A stretch of DNA of 21,836 nt from Craurococcus roseus. Lineage in GTDB: Bacteria; Pseudomonadota; Alphaproteobacteria; Acetobacterales; Acetobacteraceae. The notes below the pieces were generated by a model that was not told the DNA's origin, made no database searches, and worked only from the letters and a program-made list of their open reading frames with translations. The translations under genes and the position numbers were made by a program. The stretch covers positions 1 to 21,836 of the forward strand of contig NZ_BAAAFZ010000115.1 in the NCBI RefSeq assembly GCF_039523795.1, written 5' to 3'. Positions 1 to 8,008 of this stretch are shown here, piece after piece (within the stretch, counting starts at the first letter, position 1; every line of letters begins with the position of its first letter).

Positions 1-283
1 CGCCGCGCGGTTGGCGCCGGACAGCGCGGCGGCGTTGGCCGCCCTGCTCGAACCGCTGCTGCGCGACGGGGTGGCGGTCACGCTCCACGTCGCCGGCGGC
101 GAAGCGGCGGGGGCCGCGGCGCGCATCGGCGGGAGGCCGGGGCTCGCGGTGGAGGAGGACGCGGCGCTCGCGCCCGGGGACGCGCGGGCGTCCTGGCGTG
201 GCGGCTCCGCGGTGTCGTCGCTGGCCGCGCGGCGCGCGGCGGTGGCCGAGGTCTTGGGCGCACTGGGTTTGCAGGAGGCATGA
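1..283 (+). CDS. fliH: Flagellar export ATPase regulator FliH, C-terminal end (partial)
   Basis: The reading frame is open from base 2 and ends with TGA at 281-283, so the gene begins left of the window. About 93 residues remain. They carry the pattern of a FliH C-terminal domain: an alternating beta/alpha segment, then an acidic stretch followed by LAPGDARASW, which matches the family's LxPGDCRxEW-like motif, and a final Ala/Leu-rich helix. FliH binds and restrains the FliI ATPase and tethers it to the C-ring through FliN. The next gene is fliN, overlapping by four bases (ATGA), which fits. The usual Cys of the motif is Ala here. The fragment is short and weakly conserved, so the family call rests partly on context. 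Confidence 0.7.
   Translation, partial: AARLAPDSAAALAALLEPLLRDGVAVTLHVAGGEAAGAAARIGGRPGLAVEEDAALAPGDARASWRGGSAVSSLAARRAAVAEVLGALGLQEA
273..278 (+). promoter_or_regulatory. Shine-Dalgarno site that questions the fliN start
   Basis: AGGAGG lies one base before the ATG at 280 but seven bases before an in-frame GTG at 286. The spacing favours GTG 286 as the real start of fliN, which would shorten the protein by two residues. The ATG is kept in the fliN entry by convention. Confidence 0.45.
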
Positions 284-617
284 CGGTGGCGGACACGGAA
301 TCTTTCGAGCCGGTGGGATCGACGGCGGTGGGCGAGGCCAGGGCGCCGCGCCCTTCGCCCTCCGCAGCGGGGCGCGACCTGGAAGCGGTCTACGACATCC
401 CGGTGCAGGTTAGCGCGGTGCTCGGCCGCGCCACCATGCAGGTGTCGCAGCTCCTGAAGCTCGGCCGCGGCGCCGTGGTGGAGTTGGACCGCAAGCTCGG
501 CGAAGCGGTGGACATCTACGTCAACAACCGCCTGGTGGCGCGCGGCGAGGTGGTGATGGTGGACGACAACCGGCTCGGCGTGACCATGACCGAGATCATC
601 AAGGCCGAGAGGGCGGG

Positions 618-621
<4 letters not shown>
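280..621 (+). CDS. fliN: Flagellar motor switch protein FliN
   Basis: FliN forms the lower ring of the flagellar C-ring with FliM and docks FliH/FliI for export; it takes part in rotational switching. The 113-residue protein has a disordered Pro/Ala/Ser-rich N-terminus (about residues 1-33). A SpoA (FliMN C-terminal) domain follows from about 37 to 110, recognisable from VYDIPVQVSAVLGRA, the LLKLGRGAVVELDR core and VDIYVNNRLVARGEV. Length is within the family range (about 80-140). The ATG overlaps the fliH stop, and the stop (619-621) overlaps a GTG of the next gene. A GTG at 286 has better Shine-Dalgarno spacing than the ATG. Identity is firm; the exact start is not. Confidence 0.93.
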
Positions 622-2015
<1,394 letters not shown>

Positions 2016-2018
2016 GCC

Positions 2019-4094
2019 GTGAACGGCGCCGCCTTCGCCCTGCCCGGTTGGCTCGGCCGCGCCCGGCCGGGCGGCGACGTGGCGCTCGCGTTGGGCGTCG
2101 TGCTGCTGCTCGCCGTGCTGGTGGTGCCGCTGCCGGCGCTGCTGCTGGACGCGGCGCTGGCCTTCTCCCTCACCGTCTCCGTGCTGGTGCTGATGGTGGC
2201 GCTGTTCCTCAAGCGCCCGCTCGACTTCACCTCCTTCCCGCAGCTCCTGCTGCTGACCACCTTGCTGCGCCTGGCGCTGAACGTCGCCACCACCCGCATC
2301 ATCCTGACCCACGGCCACGAGGGGCCGCAGGCGGCGGGCCACGTCGTCCAGGCCTTCGGCGGCTTCCTGATGGGCGGCGACGTGGTGGTCGGCGTGATCG
2401 TCTTCGGCATCCTCCTGGTGGTGAACTTCATGGTCGTCACCAAAGGCTCGGGCCGCATCGCCGAGGTGGCGGCGCGGTTCAGCCTGGACGCCATGCCTGG
2501 CAAGCAGATGGCCATCGACGCCGACCTCTCCGCCGGGCTGATCGACGAGGCGGAGGCCCGGAAGCGCCGGCGCGAGTTGGAGGAGGAGAGCGCCTTCCAC
2601 GGCGCCATGGACGGCGCCGCCAAGTTCGTGCGCGGCGACGCGGTCGCCGGCCTAATCGTCACCGGCATCAACCTTCTGGGCGGCTTCGCCATCGGCCTGC
2701 TCCGCCACGGGATGCCCTTCGCCGACGCCGCGTCCACCTTCGCCGCGCTGACCGTGGGCGACGGGCTGGTGTCGCAGATCCCGGCGCTGCTGGTCTCCAT
2801 CGCGGCGGGCATAGTCGTCACCAAGGGCTCGGGCGAGGGCACGGCGGACCAGGCCATCGGCCGGCAGCTCGGCGGCGGGTGGAAGCCCCTGGCGCTCGCC
2901 TCCGGCGCCGCCGGCGTGATGGCGCTGCTGCCCGGGATGCCGCTGCTGCCCTTCCTCTTGCTGGCCGGCGGGTCCGGCGCCGCCGCCTGGTTCAAGCGCG
3001 AGGCCGAGCGCCGCCAAGCCGAGGCGCCGCCCCCGGACGCGGCCGCGGCACCCGCCGCCGAACCGCCGGCGTCCGACGCCCTGCGGATGGACCTGCTGCG
3101 GCTCGAACTCGGCTACGGCCTCTTGTCGCTGGCGGCCGGCGAGGCGCCGCGGCTGACGGAGCAGATCAAGGCGCTGCGCCGCTCCATGGCGCAGGAGATG
3201 GGCTTCCTGCTGCCGAGCCTGCGCATCCAGGACAACCTGGAGCTGCCGCCCGACACCTACGTGCTGCGGGTCAAGGAGATCGAAGCGGCGCGCGGCCAGC
3301 TCAAGCCGCCCATGCACCTCGCCATCGACCCCGCCGGCGGCGTGCCCGCCATGGCCGGGGAGAGGACCAACGAGCCGACCTTCGGCCTCCCCGCGCTGTG
3401 GATCGCGGAGGCGCTCAGGGACGAGGCGCTGGCGCGTGGCTGCACGGTGGTGGACGCGGCCGGCGTGCTCGCCACCCACCTGACCGAGACGGTGCGCGAG
3501 CACATGCCGGAGCTGCTCTCCTTCACGGAGACCCAGAAGCTCCTGGACGAGCTGCCGCGCGAGCACCAAAAGCTGGTGGCCGACGTGATTCCGTCGCAGA
3601 TGAGCGTCGGCGGCGTGCAGCGGGTGTTGCAGGCCCTGCTCACGGAGCGAGTCTCCATCCGCGACCTGCCGACCATCCTGGAGGGCGTGCAGGAGGCGGT
3701 GGCGTCCGGCCAGCGCGGCATGTCCGGCATCATGTCCGTGGTGCGGGCGCGGCTGGCGCGGCAGCTCTCGGACGCGGCGCGGGGTCCGAACGGCTACGTG
3801 CCGCTCATCACCCTCTCCGCGGAGTGGGAGATGGCCTTCGCCGAAGCGCTGGTCGGCCCGCCGGAGGAGCGGCAGCTCGCCATGGCCCCATCCCGCCTGG
3901 GCGAGTTCATGGACAAGGTGCGCGACCGCTTCGACGCCGCCGCGGCGGCAGGCGAGGCGCCGGCGCTGGTCTGCTCGGGCGGCGTCCGCGGGCACGTGCG
4001 CGCCATCGTGGAGCGGTTCCGGCCGGCGACGACGGTGCTCGCCCAGGCGGAGATCCACCCGCGCGCCCGCATCCGCACCGTGGGGAGCGTCTGA
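2019..4094 (+). CDS. flhA: Flagellar type III export gate protein FlhA
   Basis: FlhA is the large inner-membrane component of the flagellar export gate; its cytoplasmic ring receives chaperone-substrate complexes and couples export to proton motive force. The 691 residues match the family length. The N-terminal half has about eight hydrophobic segments between residues 21 and 325. The FHIPEP-family hallmarks are clear: LLRLALNVATTRIIL (82-96), MPGKQMAIDADL (159-170) and GAMDGAAKFVRGD (195-207), whose Asp198 corresponds to the essential gate Asp. A Pro/Ala-rich linker (334-352) leads to the C-terminal cytoplasmic domain. The start is GTG three bases after the flbD stop; the Shine-Dalgarno is weak, so translational coupling is likely. 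The stop is six bases before flhF. Confidence 0.96.
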   Translation: MNGAAFALPGWLGRARPGGDVALALGVVLLLAVLVVPLPALLLDAALAFSLTVSVLVLMVALFLKRPLDFTSFPQLLLLTTLLRLALNVATTRIILTHGHEGPQAAGHVVQAFGGFLMGGDVVVGVIVFGILLVVNFMVVTKGSGRIAEVAARFSLDAMPGKQMAIDADLSAGLIDEAEARKRRRELEEESAFHGAMDGAAKFVRGDAVAGLIVTGINLLGGFAIGLLRHGMPFADAASTFAALTVGDGLVSQIPALLVSIAAGIVVTKGSGEGTADQAIGRQLGGGWKPLALASGAAGVMALLPGMPLLPFLLLAGGSGAAAWFKREAERRQAEAPPPDAAAAPAAEPPASDALRMDLLRLELGYGLLSLAAGEAPRLTEQIKALRRSMAQEMGFLLPSLRIQDNLELPPDTYVLRVKEIEAARGQLKPPMHLAIDPAGGVPAMAGERTNEPTFGLPALWIAEALRDEALARGCTVVDAAGVLATHLTETVREHMPELLSFTETQKLLDELPREHQKLVADVIPSQMSVGGVQRVLQALLTERVSIRDLPTILEGVQEAVASGQRGMSGIMSVVRARLARQLSDAARGPNGYVPLITLSAEWEMAFAEALVGPPEERQLAMAPSRLGEFMDKVRDRFDAAAAAGEAPALVCSGGVRGHVRAIVERFRPATTVLAQAEIHPRARIRTVGSV

Positions 4095-4100
4095 TCCAAC

Positions 4101-5012
4101 ATGCGCATCCGGGTCTTCACCGCGCCCCGCATGGCCGACGCCATGGCGATGGTGCGCTCCGAGCTGGGCGCCGACGCCGTGATCCTGGGCAGCCGCCGGA
4201 CCTCGGGCAGCGTGGAGGTCACGGCGGCGCTGGAAGCGCCGGAGCCGGTCCTGGCCGTCCCGCCCGCCGCGCCGGCGGCCCCGGCAGGCGTCCTCGCGCG
4301 CCACGGCGTCCCCCATCAGCTCGCCGCCAAGCTCGAAGGCGACGGCGGGCCGCTCTCGGACTCGCTGGCGCGGCACCTCTCTTTCGCGCCCTTGCCCGAC
4401 GCCGCGGGGCGCCCGCTGCTGCTCGCCGGCCCGTGCGGCGCTGGCAAGAGCCTGACCTGCGCCAAGCTGGCGGCCCGCGCCGTGCTCCGGGGCGGCGGCG
4501 CCCCGCCTCTGGTGGTCACGGCCGACGGGCAGCGCGCGGGCGCCACGGAGCAGCTCGCCGCCTTCGCCCGCGTCCTCAACGCGCCGCTGGTGTCCGCGCC
4601 CGATCCGGCGGCGGCGGCGGCGGCGGTGGCGCGGCGGGGCGAGCGGCAGCCCGCACTGATAGACACGGCAGGCTGCGACCCGTTCGACCCGGCGCAGGCC
4701 GCGTCCCTGTTGGCGCTGGCGCGGGCGAGCGGCGCCGCCATCGTCGCCGTCCTGCCCGCCGGGCTGGACGCCCAGGAAGCCGCCGACCTCGCGCGCGCCT
4801 TCGCCGTGCTGGGCGCGCGACACCTGGTGCCGACCCGGCTCGACGCAGCGCGCCGCCTGGGCGGCGTGGTGTCCGCCGCGGCGGCCGGCCTCGCCTTGAC
4901 GGAGGCCGGCACCGGCCCGGGCGTGGCGGACGGCCTTTCCCCCCTTACCCCCGAATGGCTCGCGCGGCGGCTCGAACGGGGCTGGTCCGCGCCGCAGGAG
5001 GTGTCCCCGTGA
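4101..5012 (+). CDS. flhF: Flagellar SRP-type GTPase FlhF (short, divergent motifs)
   Basis: FlhF is an SRP-family GTPase that sets flagellar position and number at the membrane. The 303 residues are short for the family (often 360-430). Residues 1-45 fit the B domain (MRIRVFTAPRMADAM, ELGADAVILGSRR). A Pro/Ala linker (46-63) and an N-G region follow. G motifs are recognisable but altered: GPCGAGKS (110-117, usually GPTGVGKT), TADGQR (140-145, usually TDTYR), DTAGC (188-192, usually DTAGR) and TRLD (245-248, usually TKLD). A run of alanines at about 170-175 is encoded by a (CGG)7 tract. The stop overlaps the GTG of flhG. Identity is well supported by position and the B domain; full GTPase activity is uncertain. 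Confidence 0.88.
   Translation: MRIRVFTAPRMADAMAMVRSELGADAVILGSRRTSGSVEVTAALEAPEPVLAVPPAAPAAPAGVLARHGVPHQLAAKLEGDGGPLSDSLARHLSFAPLPDAAGRPLLLAGPCGAGKSLTCAKLAARAVLRGGGAPPLVVTADGQRAGATEQLAAFARVLNAPLVSAPDPAAAAAAVARRGERQPALIDTAGCDPFDPAQAASLLALARASGAAIVAVLPAGLDAQEAADLARAFAVLGARHLVPTRLDAARRLGGVVSAAAAGLALTEAGTGPGVADGLSPLTPEWLARRLERGWSAPQEVSP
4996..5001 (+). promoter_or_regulatory. Shine-Dalgarno site fixing the flhG start
   Basis: AGGAGG lies seven bases before GTG 5009, within the end of flhF. The flhG frame has no stop for several kilobases upstream, so this site, together with the GTGA overlap, is what defines the start. Confidence 0.75.
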
Positions 5013-5797
5013 TCCCCGAACCCCTCCCGTCCGCCACCGCCGCAGCCGGCCGGGGCGGGCGCTTGATCGCGGTCGCCTCCGGCAAGGGCGGGGTGGGCAA
5101 GACTTGGCTCGCCGTCACCCTGTCGCACGCGCTGGCCCTGGCGGGGCGGCGGGTGCTGCTCGTGGACGCCGACCTCGGCCTCGCCAACGTGGACGTGCAA
5201 CTCGGGCTGGAGCCCGGCCAGCACGGCCTGCCCGCCGTGCTGGCCGGGCGTGTTCCGGTGGCCGAAGCGGCGCGCCCGCACCCGGCCCTCGGCTTCGACA
5301 TCCTGGCGGGGTGCTCCGGGTCCGGGGCCCTGGCCGGTCTGGACGAGGCGGCGCACCTCGGCCTCCTCGGGATGCTGCGGGAGGCGGGCCACCGCTGGGA
5401 CGACATCGTGCTGGACCTCGGCGCCGGGCTCGACCGGGGCGTGCGCGCCTTGGCGGCCGGCGCGGACCTCCTGCTGGTGGTCGCCACCGCGGAGCCGACC
5501 AGCCTCACCGATGCCTACGCCGTGCTGAAGCTCCACCGCCGGGACCGCCCGGGGGGCGACGCCCGGCTGGTAGTGAACCAAGCAACGGACCGGGTCGCGG
5601 GCGAGCGCACATGGCAGAGCCTAAACCGCGCCTGCGCGAGCTTCCTCGGCGGCGGTGTCCGCTTGGCCGGGGTGCTGCGCCGCGACCCGCGCGTCGCGGA
5701 CGCGATACGCCGCCAAACGCCCTTCCTGTCGCGGCACCCGGCCGGACCTTTGGCCTCGGACGTGGAGGCGTTGCGGGCGGCGATCGGCGAAGGGTGA
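5009..5797 (+). CDS. flhG: MinD/ParA-type flagellar number regulator FlhG (FleN)
   Basis: FlhG is a membrane-cycling ATPase that limits flagellar number, usually in partnership with FlhF and C-ring proteins. The 262-residue protein has a deviant Walker A (SGKGGVGKT, 24-32, signature Lys26), switch I VDADLGLANVD (52-62) and Walker B IVLDLGAG (133-140; more often DTGAG or DTAAG). The TAEPTSLTDAYAVLKL segment is typical of FlhG/FleN. The N-terminus before the P-loop is short and Pro/Ala/Gly-rich, and I do not see the DQAxxLR motif that stimulates FlhF in Bacillus. The C-terminus is short, with no clear membrane-targeting amphipathic helix. GTG start with an ideal Shine-Dalgarno, overlapping flhF by four bases; last gene of the flagellar unit here. 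Confidence 0.92.
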   Translation: MIPEPLPSATAAAGRGGRLIAVASGKGGVGKTWLAVTLSHALALAGRRVLLVDADLGLANVDVQLGLEPGQHGLPAVLAGRVPVAEAARPHPALGFDILAGCSGSGALAGLDEAAHLGLLGMLREAGHRWDDIVLDLGAGLDRGVRALAAGADLLLVVATAEPTSLTDAYAVLKLHRRDRPGGDARLVVNQATDRVAGERTWQSLNRACASFLGGGVRLAGVLRRDPRVADAIRRQTPFLSRHPAGPLASDVEALRAAIGEG

Positions 5798-5952
5798 TGC
5801 ACGGAACGCACAGGTCACGCCAAAGCTATGCGGCCGCGGGAAACGCTTGCTGGGATAGTTGCTTCGGCCGCCGTCTCGCGGCAACTCTCAATCCCATCTG
5901 CGAAGGCATGCAACGGGACGGCCGGTTCGCAGGCGTTGTCCGGAGGTATACG
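5798..5952 (+). promoter_or_regulatory. Leader of the ompA-like gene with two inverted repeats
   Basis: This 155-base gap separates flhG from the OmpA-family gene and should contain its promoter, but no convincing sigma-70 or sigma-54 boxes can be named by eye. Two structures stand out. AGTTG (5857-5861) pairs with CAACT (5882-5886) around an inner CCGC/GCGG stem (5868-5871/5878-5881). CTGCGAA (5898-5904) pairs with TTCGCAG (5926-5932). The Shine-Dalgarno CGGAGG (5941-5946) sits six bases before the ATG, just downstream of the second repeat. Outer-membrane protein messages often have structured leaders; a role here is inference. Confidence 0.35.
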
Positions 5953-7035
5953 ATGAAGCCACGCCTCGCCGCCGCCGCCGCGGGCCTCTTGTCCGTCCTG
6001 CCGTTCATGGCGTCGGCGCAGCCCGTCACCGGTCCCTATGTCGGTGCTGGCGCGGGCATCAACCTGTGGCACGACAGCACGTCGCGCGGCTTCCGGATCA
6101 ACGACGAAGACATCGGCATCGTCGGCCTGGGCTCGCTCGGCTACGGCTTCGGCAACGGCCTCCGTGCCGAGGTCGAGGGCAACTTCCGCGAAAGCGAGAT
6201 CGACCGCATCGCTGGCCCGGGCCCCGGCGGCATCGTGGGCACCAGCGGCTACCTCCGCAACTACGGCGTGATGGGCAACGTCCTGTTCGACCTCGATTTC
6301 TCGGGCTTCGGCTTCCGGCCGGGCGGCCTCATGCCTTATGTCGGCGTCGGCGCCGGTTACGTCTGGACCGAAATCAAGAACGCGCGGGTCAACGTCGGCG
6401 GCAGCAGCTTCCGCATCGACGACATGGACGGCAATTTCGCCTACCAGGGCATCCTCGGCTTGGCATACGGCTTCAACAACGCCGTGCCCGGCCTCGCGCT
6501 GACCAGCGAGGTGCGGTACCTTGGGACGCTCAACCCCAAGCTGGACATAGACCGCACGGCCGGCCCGGCGCAGGCGAGCGTGCCCGGCTCTCTCCGGCTC
6601 GAAAACAACAACATCTCGGTGCTGCTCGGCCTGCGGTATGCGTTCATGGCGCCGCGCCCGGCGCCTGTAGCCGAAGCGCCGCCGCCGGCCCCGCCACCCG
6701 CCACGGCGCGCACCTACCTGGTGTTCTTCGACTGGAACCGCGCGGACCTGACCTCGCGGGCGCGGGAGATCATCGCGGAGGCCGCGCAGAACGCCCGGCG
6801 CGTGTCGTCCACCCGCATCGAGGTGGCGGGCCACGCCGACCGCTCCGGCACGCCGCAGTACAACCAGCGCCTGTCGCAGCGCCGGGCCGAGGTGGTGGCG
6901 TCGGAACTGGTGGCCCGCGGCATCTCGCGCAACGAGATCGGCGTGACCGCCTTCGGCGAGAGCCGCCCGTTGGTGCCCACCGCCGACGGCGTGCGCGAGC
7001 CGCAGAACCGCCGCGTCGAGATCGTGCTCCGGTAA
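5953..7035 (+). CDS. OmpA-family outer-membrane beta-barrel protein with peptidoglycan-binding domain
   Basis: The 360-residue protein begins with a signal peptide (Lys2/Arg4, a hydrophobic core, predicted cleavage after ASA at residue 22). Residues 23-232 are a Gly/aromatic-rich OmpA/OprF-type beta-barrel, with repeated amphipathic strands such as PYVGVGAGYVWTEI and a barrel end near LLGLRYAF. A Pro/Ala linker (233-252) follows. The C-terminal OmpA domain (253-360) starts YLVFFDWNRADLT and carries HADRSG (294-299) and NQRLSQRRA (304-312), including the Asp and Arg that bind diaminopimelate. It should anchor the outer membrane to peptidoglycan. ATG 5953 has a good Shine-Dalgarno. An in-frame ATG at 5797 exists but would bury the signal peptide 52 residues inside. 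It is transcribed with, or just after, the flagellar genes; no flagellar role is implied by its sequence. Confidence 0.9.
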   Translation: MKPRLAAAAAGLLSVLPFMASAQPVTGPYVGAGAGINLWHDSTSRGFRINDEDIGIVGLGSLGYGFGNGLRAEVEGNFRESEIDRIAGPGPGGIVGTSGYLRNYGVMGNVLFDLDFSGFGFRPGGLMPYVGVGAGYVWTEIKNARVNVGGSSFRIDDMDGNFAYQGILGLAYGFNNAVPGLALTSEVRYLGTLNPKLDIDRTAGPAQASVPGSLRLENNNISVLLGLRYAFMAPRPAPVAEAPPPAPPPATARTYLVFFDWNRADLTSRAREIIAEAAQNARRVSSTRIEVAGHADRSGTPQYNQRLSQRRAEVVASELVARGISRNEIGVTAFGESRPLVPTADGVREPQNRRVEIVLR

Positions 7036-7058
7036 AAGGCACGGGCCGGACGGACCGC

Positions 7059-7091
7059 AAAAAGGGCGGGGGCTCAGCCCCCGCCCTTTTT
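7059..7091. terminator. Symmetric bidirectional Rho-independent terminator
   Basis: A perfect 10-bp GC stem (7064-7073 with 7077-7086) closes a three-base loop and is flanked by A5 on the left and T5 on the right (then CTTT). Both strands therefore read as stem plus U-tract. It ends the ompA-like transcript 24 bases after its stop. It is also the only clear intrinsic terminator downstream of rplQ on the - strand, about 450 bases away. Confidence 0.92.
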
Positions 7092-7539
7092 CTTTGGGCG
7101 CTGAGACGCGGATCCGGAGGGCCATTGGGACGCGCCGCGTTCCGTCCGCCACCCCCCTCCTTACGAACCCGTTTCCTCGCCTGCTACCCCGCAGCCCGTC
7201 CTTTCGCGGCCAAGCCCTGGGGCGCCGTGTCGGCGAACCGCGAGCTTGACATGAAGAAGCCGCGATCGTCACAAGCGAAACGCTCGCGCTCGTGGCTGCG
7301 GTGGAAACGCGGCAAGACGGCCTCCACGCTGTAGGAGGCGGCTCCCAGTTCTCCACGCCATTGTGGGGCTTTTCGTCCGGCCAGGCCGTGGCGCGGGGCG
7401 ATCACGACGTTTGTGCGGTTGACCGCAGCCGATGCCCGGCAGATGCGGCGAACGATGTCCGGGCTCCAGCCGGGCTGGTTCGAACCGTCCCCTGCCCGAT
7501 GCGCCAACGTTCCATCGGCCAAGGCAGAGACGGCGGCGG
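7092..7539. other. 448-base intergenic region without a supported gene
   Basis: This lies between the terminator and the rplQ stop. I find no recognisable protein, tRNA or mobile element. It contains a 27-codon ATG ORF on the + strand (7251-7334, very Lys/Arg/Ser-rich) without a good ribosome site. It also has a hairpin GCCTCC/GGAGGC (7320-7325/7334-7339) and a hairpin CCAGC/GCTGG (7466-7470/7474-7478) overlapping a palindrome GGTTCGAACC (7477-7486). On the - strand it would be the 3' untranslated region of the alpha operon if transcription runs to the terminator. Confidence 0.5.
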
Positions 7540-7974
7540 CTACGCGGCCGTGGCGCCCTCCGCGTCGGCGTCCTGCTGCTCGGGCTTCGGGCCGCTATCC
7601 TGGCCCTTGGCGGCCGGGTCGCGGTCCACCAGTTCGATCACCGCCATCGGCGCGGCGTCGCCGTAGCGGATGCCGGCCTTCAGCACCCGGCAGTAGCCGC
7701 CAGGCCGGGCGCGGTAGCGGTCGGCCAAGGTTGTGAAGAGCTTGTCCACCACCCTCTCGTCCATGATCTGGGCGTAGGCCTGCCGGCGGGCGTGCAGCCC
7801 GCCCCGCTTGCCGAGCGTGATGATCCGCTCGACGTAGGGACGTAGCTCCTTGGCTTTGGGCAAGGTGGTCGTGATCTGCTCGTGTTTGAGCAGCGATGTC
7901 GCCATGTTGCGGAACATGGCGAGCCGGTGGCTGGACGTGACGTTCAGCTTCCGTCCGGCGATCCTGTGGCGCAT
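7540..7974 (-). CDS. rplQ: 50S ribosomal protein L17
   Basis: L17 sits on the solvent side of the large subunit near the exit tunnel. The 144 residues begin MRHRIAGRKLNVTSSHR and contain LLKHEQITTTLPKAKELRP, the family signature, and a conserved RVLKAGIRYGDAAPMAVIELVDR end. The last 25 residues form an acidic, Gln/Pro/Ala-rich tail beyond the usual length of about 120-127. ATG start, TAG stop; 34 bases downstream of rpoA, last gene of the ribosomal block. The site upstream of the ATG is a weak Shine-Dalgarno (GGGAT), so coupling to rpoA is plausible. Confidence 0.97.
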   Translation of the reverse strand: MRHRIAGRKLNVTSSHRLAMFRNMATSLLKHEQITTTLPKAKELRPYVERIITLGKRGGLHARRQAYAQIMDERVVDKLFTTLADRYRARPGGYCRVLKAGIRYGDAAPMAVIELVDRDPAAKGQDSGPKPEQQDADAEGATAA

Positions 7975-8008
7975 CTCAGTCTATCCCAGTGTGGTGCCGG
8001 TCGGCCGG

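Noticed and set aside
2048..5008. Open frame upstream of and continuous with flhG, giving a 1249-residue product
   Set aside because: It overlaps flhA and flhF in another frame, is Arg/Pro/Gly low-complexity there, and becomes protein-like only after GTG 5009. It is a shadow of GC-rich coding sequence.
5848..5864. Possible sigma-54 promoter near TGGGATAGTTGC
   Set aside because: The GG-to-GC spacing is seven bases rather than the required ten.
5797..5952. Upstream in-frame ATG for the OmpA-family gene
   Set aside because: It would place a clear signal peptide 52 residues inside the protein; ATG 5953 has a proper ribosome site.
7246..7274. Possible sigma-70 promoter (TTGACA at 7246-7251)
   Set aside because: At 17-base spacing the -10 position reads TCACAA, a poor match; the box alone is not evidence.
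7466..7515. tRNA-like segment with GGTTCGAACC
   Set aside because: The flanking bases do not form a T-arm stem and no acceptor or anticodon arm can be drawn; it is a plain palindrome.
7184..7522. 112-residue open frame on the - strand after rplQ
   Set aside because: It starts with TTG, has no Shine-Dalgarno, shows no recognisable domain and is interrupted by no selective signal that can be seen by eye.
7292..7666. 124-residue open frame on the + strand in the intergenic region
   Set aside because: It runs into the antisense of rplQ, lacks a ribosome site and resembles no family I know.
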